A stretch of 64,000 nt of DNA from Paraburkholderia sp. D15 (GTDB taxonomy: Bacteria; Pseudomonadota; Gammaproteobacteria; Burkholderiales; Burkholderiaceae), in assembly GCF_029910215.1 (NCBI RefSeq), contig NZ_CP110395.1:2914001-2978000 (forward strand). Direction: 5' to 3'. Shown here one piece after another: positions 63,002 through 64,000 of this stretch (position 1 is the first letter of the stretch; each line of letters starts with the position of its first letter). The position numbers and the translations under genes are program-made. Below the pieces are notes generated by a model that made no database searches, was not told the origin of the DNA, and worked only from the letters and a program-made list of their open reading frames with translations.

Positions 63002-63934
63002 ATGAACGCCGTCCCCGCCTCGCGAGAACCGCATCGGGCACAGCCGCGAGCGCGGCTGCGTCTGCCCGCGGTCAGAACCTGGCTCGCCGCCGGCCAATGG
63101 CTCGTCACGCTACTGCTGTGCGCGTTCCTGATCGTGCCGGTCGTCATGTCGATCATGGCGGGGCTGACCGTCAACTACTTCAGGGGCGTGTCGAGCGGTC
63201 TCACGCTGCGCTGGCTCGGCGAAGTGTGGACGCAATATCACGACTCGGTTTTTCTGTCGCTCGAAGTCGCGGCGGCGACGCTGGTCATCACGTTGCTCAC
63301 CGGCGTGCCCGCCGGCTACGTGCTCGCGCGCAGCAAGACGCGGCTGTCGCGCCTCATCGAGGAATTTCTCGTGCTGCCGATCGCGCTGCCCGGTCTCGCG
63401 TCGGCGCTCGCGCTGCTGGTGGTGTACGGCGGCTTCACGATGTTCCGCATGAGCGTGGCCTTCATCGTGGTCGGGCACGTGGTGTTCACGCTGCCCTTCA
63501 TGGTGCGGGCGGTCGCCGCGGTGTGCGCGAGCAGCGACCTGCGCACGCTGGAGGAAGGCGCGGCCAGCCTCGGCGCGAGCTTCTGGCAGCGCTTCACGAC
63601 GATCGTGCTGCCGAACGCGCGGCCGGGCATCGTGGCCGGCGCGCTGGCGGTACTGACGCTGTCGATCGGCGAATTCAACCTGACGTGGATGCTGCACACG
63701 CCCGACACCAAAACGCTGCCGGTCGGTCTCGCCGATACCTACGCGTCGCTGCGCATCGAGATCGGCAGCGCGTACACGATCCTGTTTTTCATCATGACGA
63801 TGCCGCTGCTCGTCGCGATGCAATGGCTCGGCGTCGATGCGACCGGCCAGCGCAGCGCCGCGAAACGACGCGCCAGGTCCGTGCCGTCGAATGCCGCTTC
63901 GACGTCTTCATCGCAGTCTTCCACCACGCCATGA
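63002..63934 (+). CDS. ABC transporter permease 2
   Basis: 310 residues, start ATG at 63002, 90 bp after permease 1. Six hydrophobic segments, e.g. WLVTLLLCAFLIVPVVMSIM and IEEFLVLPIALPGLASALAL; EAA loop EEGAASLGASFWQRFTTIVL with PNARPGIVAG. C-terminal tail is Ser/Ala/Arg-rich. The stop overlaps the next start codon (ATGA at 63931-63934). Together with permease 1 it would form a heterodimeric channel. Confidence 0.87.
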   Translation: MNAVPASREPHRAQPRARLRLPAVRTWLAAGQWLVTLLLCAFLIVPVVMSIMAGLTVNYFRGVSSGLTLRWLGEVWTQYHDSVFLSLEVAAATLVITLLTGVPAGYVLARSKTRLSRLIEEFLVLPIALPGLASALALLVVYGGFTMFRMSVAFIVVGHVVFTLPFMVRAVAAVCASSDLRTLEEGAASLGASFWQRFTTIVLPNARPGIVAGALAVLTLSIGEFNLTWMLHTPDTKTLPVGLADTYASLRIEIGSAYTILFFIMTMPLLVAMQWLGVDATGQRSAAKRRARSVPSNAASTSSSQSSTTP

Positions 63935-64000
63935 CCCTTGCCTCCGTTCCCGCTGCTGTCCCCATCGCGCTGACGCAATGCGCGAAAACGTTTCGCGGCA
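63931..64000 (+). CDS. ABC transporter ATP-binding protein, N-terminal fragment
   Basis: Only 23 codons are in the window: MTLASVPAAVPIALTQCAKT then FRG. The phrase ALTQCAKTFRG is typical of the first strand of ABC importer ATPases, and the ATGA overlap with permease 2 fits an operon. Walker motifs lie outside the window. Confidence 0.7.
   Translation, partial: MTLASVPAAVPIALTQCAKTFRG

Overview
The window is GC-rich chromosomal DNA from a beta-proteobacterium of the Burkholderiaceae, most likely Burkholderia sensu lato (Paraburkholderia-like). This rests on gene content and protein style: a glnA-ntrB-ntrC nitrogen cluster, divergent hrpA/argA, a YggX-type protein, proP, a norR/hmp pair, MocR, LysR and LacI regulators, and many long antisense open frames typical of high-GC coding DNA. 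Genus is inferred, not proven. About 50 protein genes and one tRNA gene (tRNA-Leu, anticodon TAA) are supported. No rRNA, IS element, prophage, integrase or CRISPR array was seen.

Layout. 0-5.5 kb: truncated S9 peptidase, then the leftward ntrC, ntrB and glnA genes, with a clear sigma-54 promoter and NtrC sites upstream of glnA. 5.5-10.2 kb: rhodanese, a MoaB/CinA-like protein, an EI24 membrane protein, and a beta-propeller/fatty-acid-hydroxylase pair. 10.2-12.5 kb: a trimeric autotransporter behind an AT-rich leader. 12.5-18.7 kb: hrpA and argA, divergent with only 23 bp between their start codons, then yggX. 18.8-23.4 kb: an orphan fimbrial adhesin, proP with an unusually long leader, a YfcE-like phosphoesterase and a TMEM175-like channel.

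23.4-30.4 kb is the clearest accessory segment. It is lower in GC and holds a possible small ORF, an orphan OmpR-type regulator whose receiver has lost its acidic pocket, and a 1641-aa RHS/YD-repeat protein with an unassigned C-terminal tail and no visible immunity gene. A perfect 19-bp palindrome lies just upstream of the RHS gene.

30.5-45.9 kb carries a small lipoprotein, an RclA/MerA-like flavoprotein, a GAF-PAS-GGDEF-EAL protein, a LysR/DUF4865 divergent pair, an SH3 protein with ten 12-residue Pro/Gly repeats, an LprI-like protein, a lone BMP-family binding protein, a MocR regulator divergent from a YdeP molybdo-oxidoreductase, and a YgjP-like metallopeptidase translationally coupled to an unknown gene. 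45.9-54.5 kb: PhoD phosphatase, a regulator made of two fused TetR units, norR divergent from hmp with three NorR-like boxes, and an rrf2-azoR operon. 55-64 kb: an O-methyltransferase, a hipBA toxin-antitoxin operon with a perfect 17-bp-arm operator, a FUSC transporter, tRNA-Leu, and a LacI regulator followed by an ABC importer operon that runs off the right edge.

The strongest candidates for undescribed biology are the RHS/degenerate-regulator island, the double-TetR protein with its nearby palindrome, the roughly 500-nt proP leader with an Arg-rich mini-ORF, and the symmetric, apparently leaderless hrpA/argA promoter.
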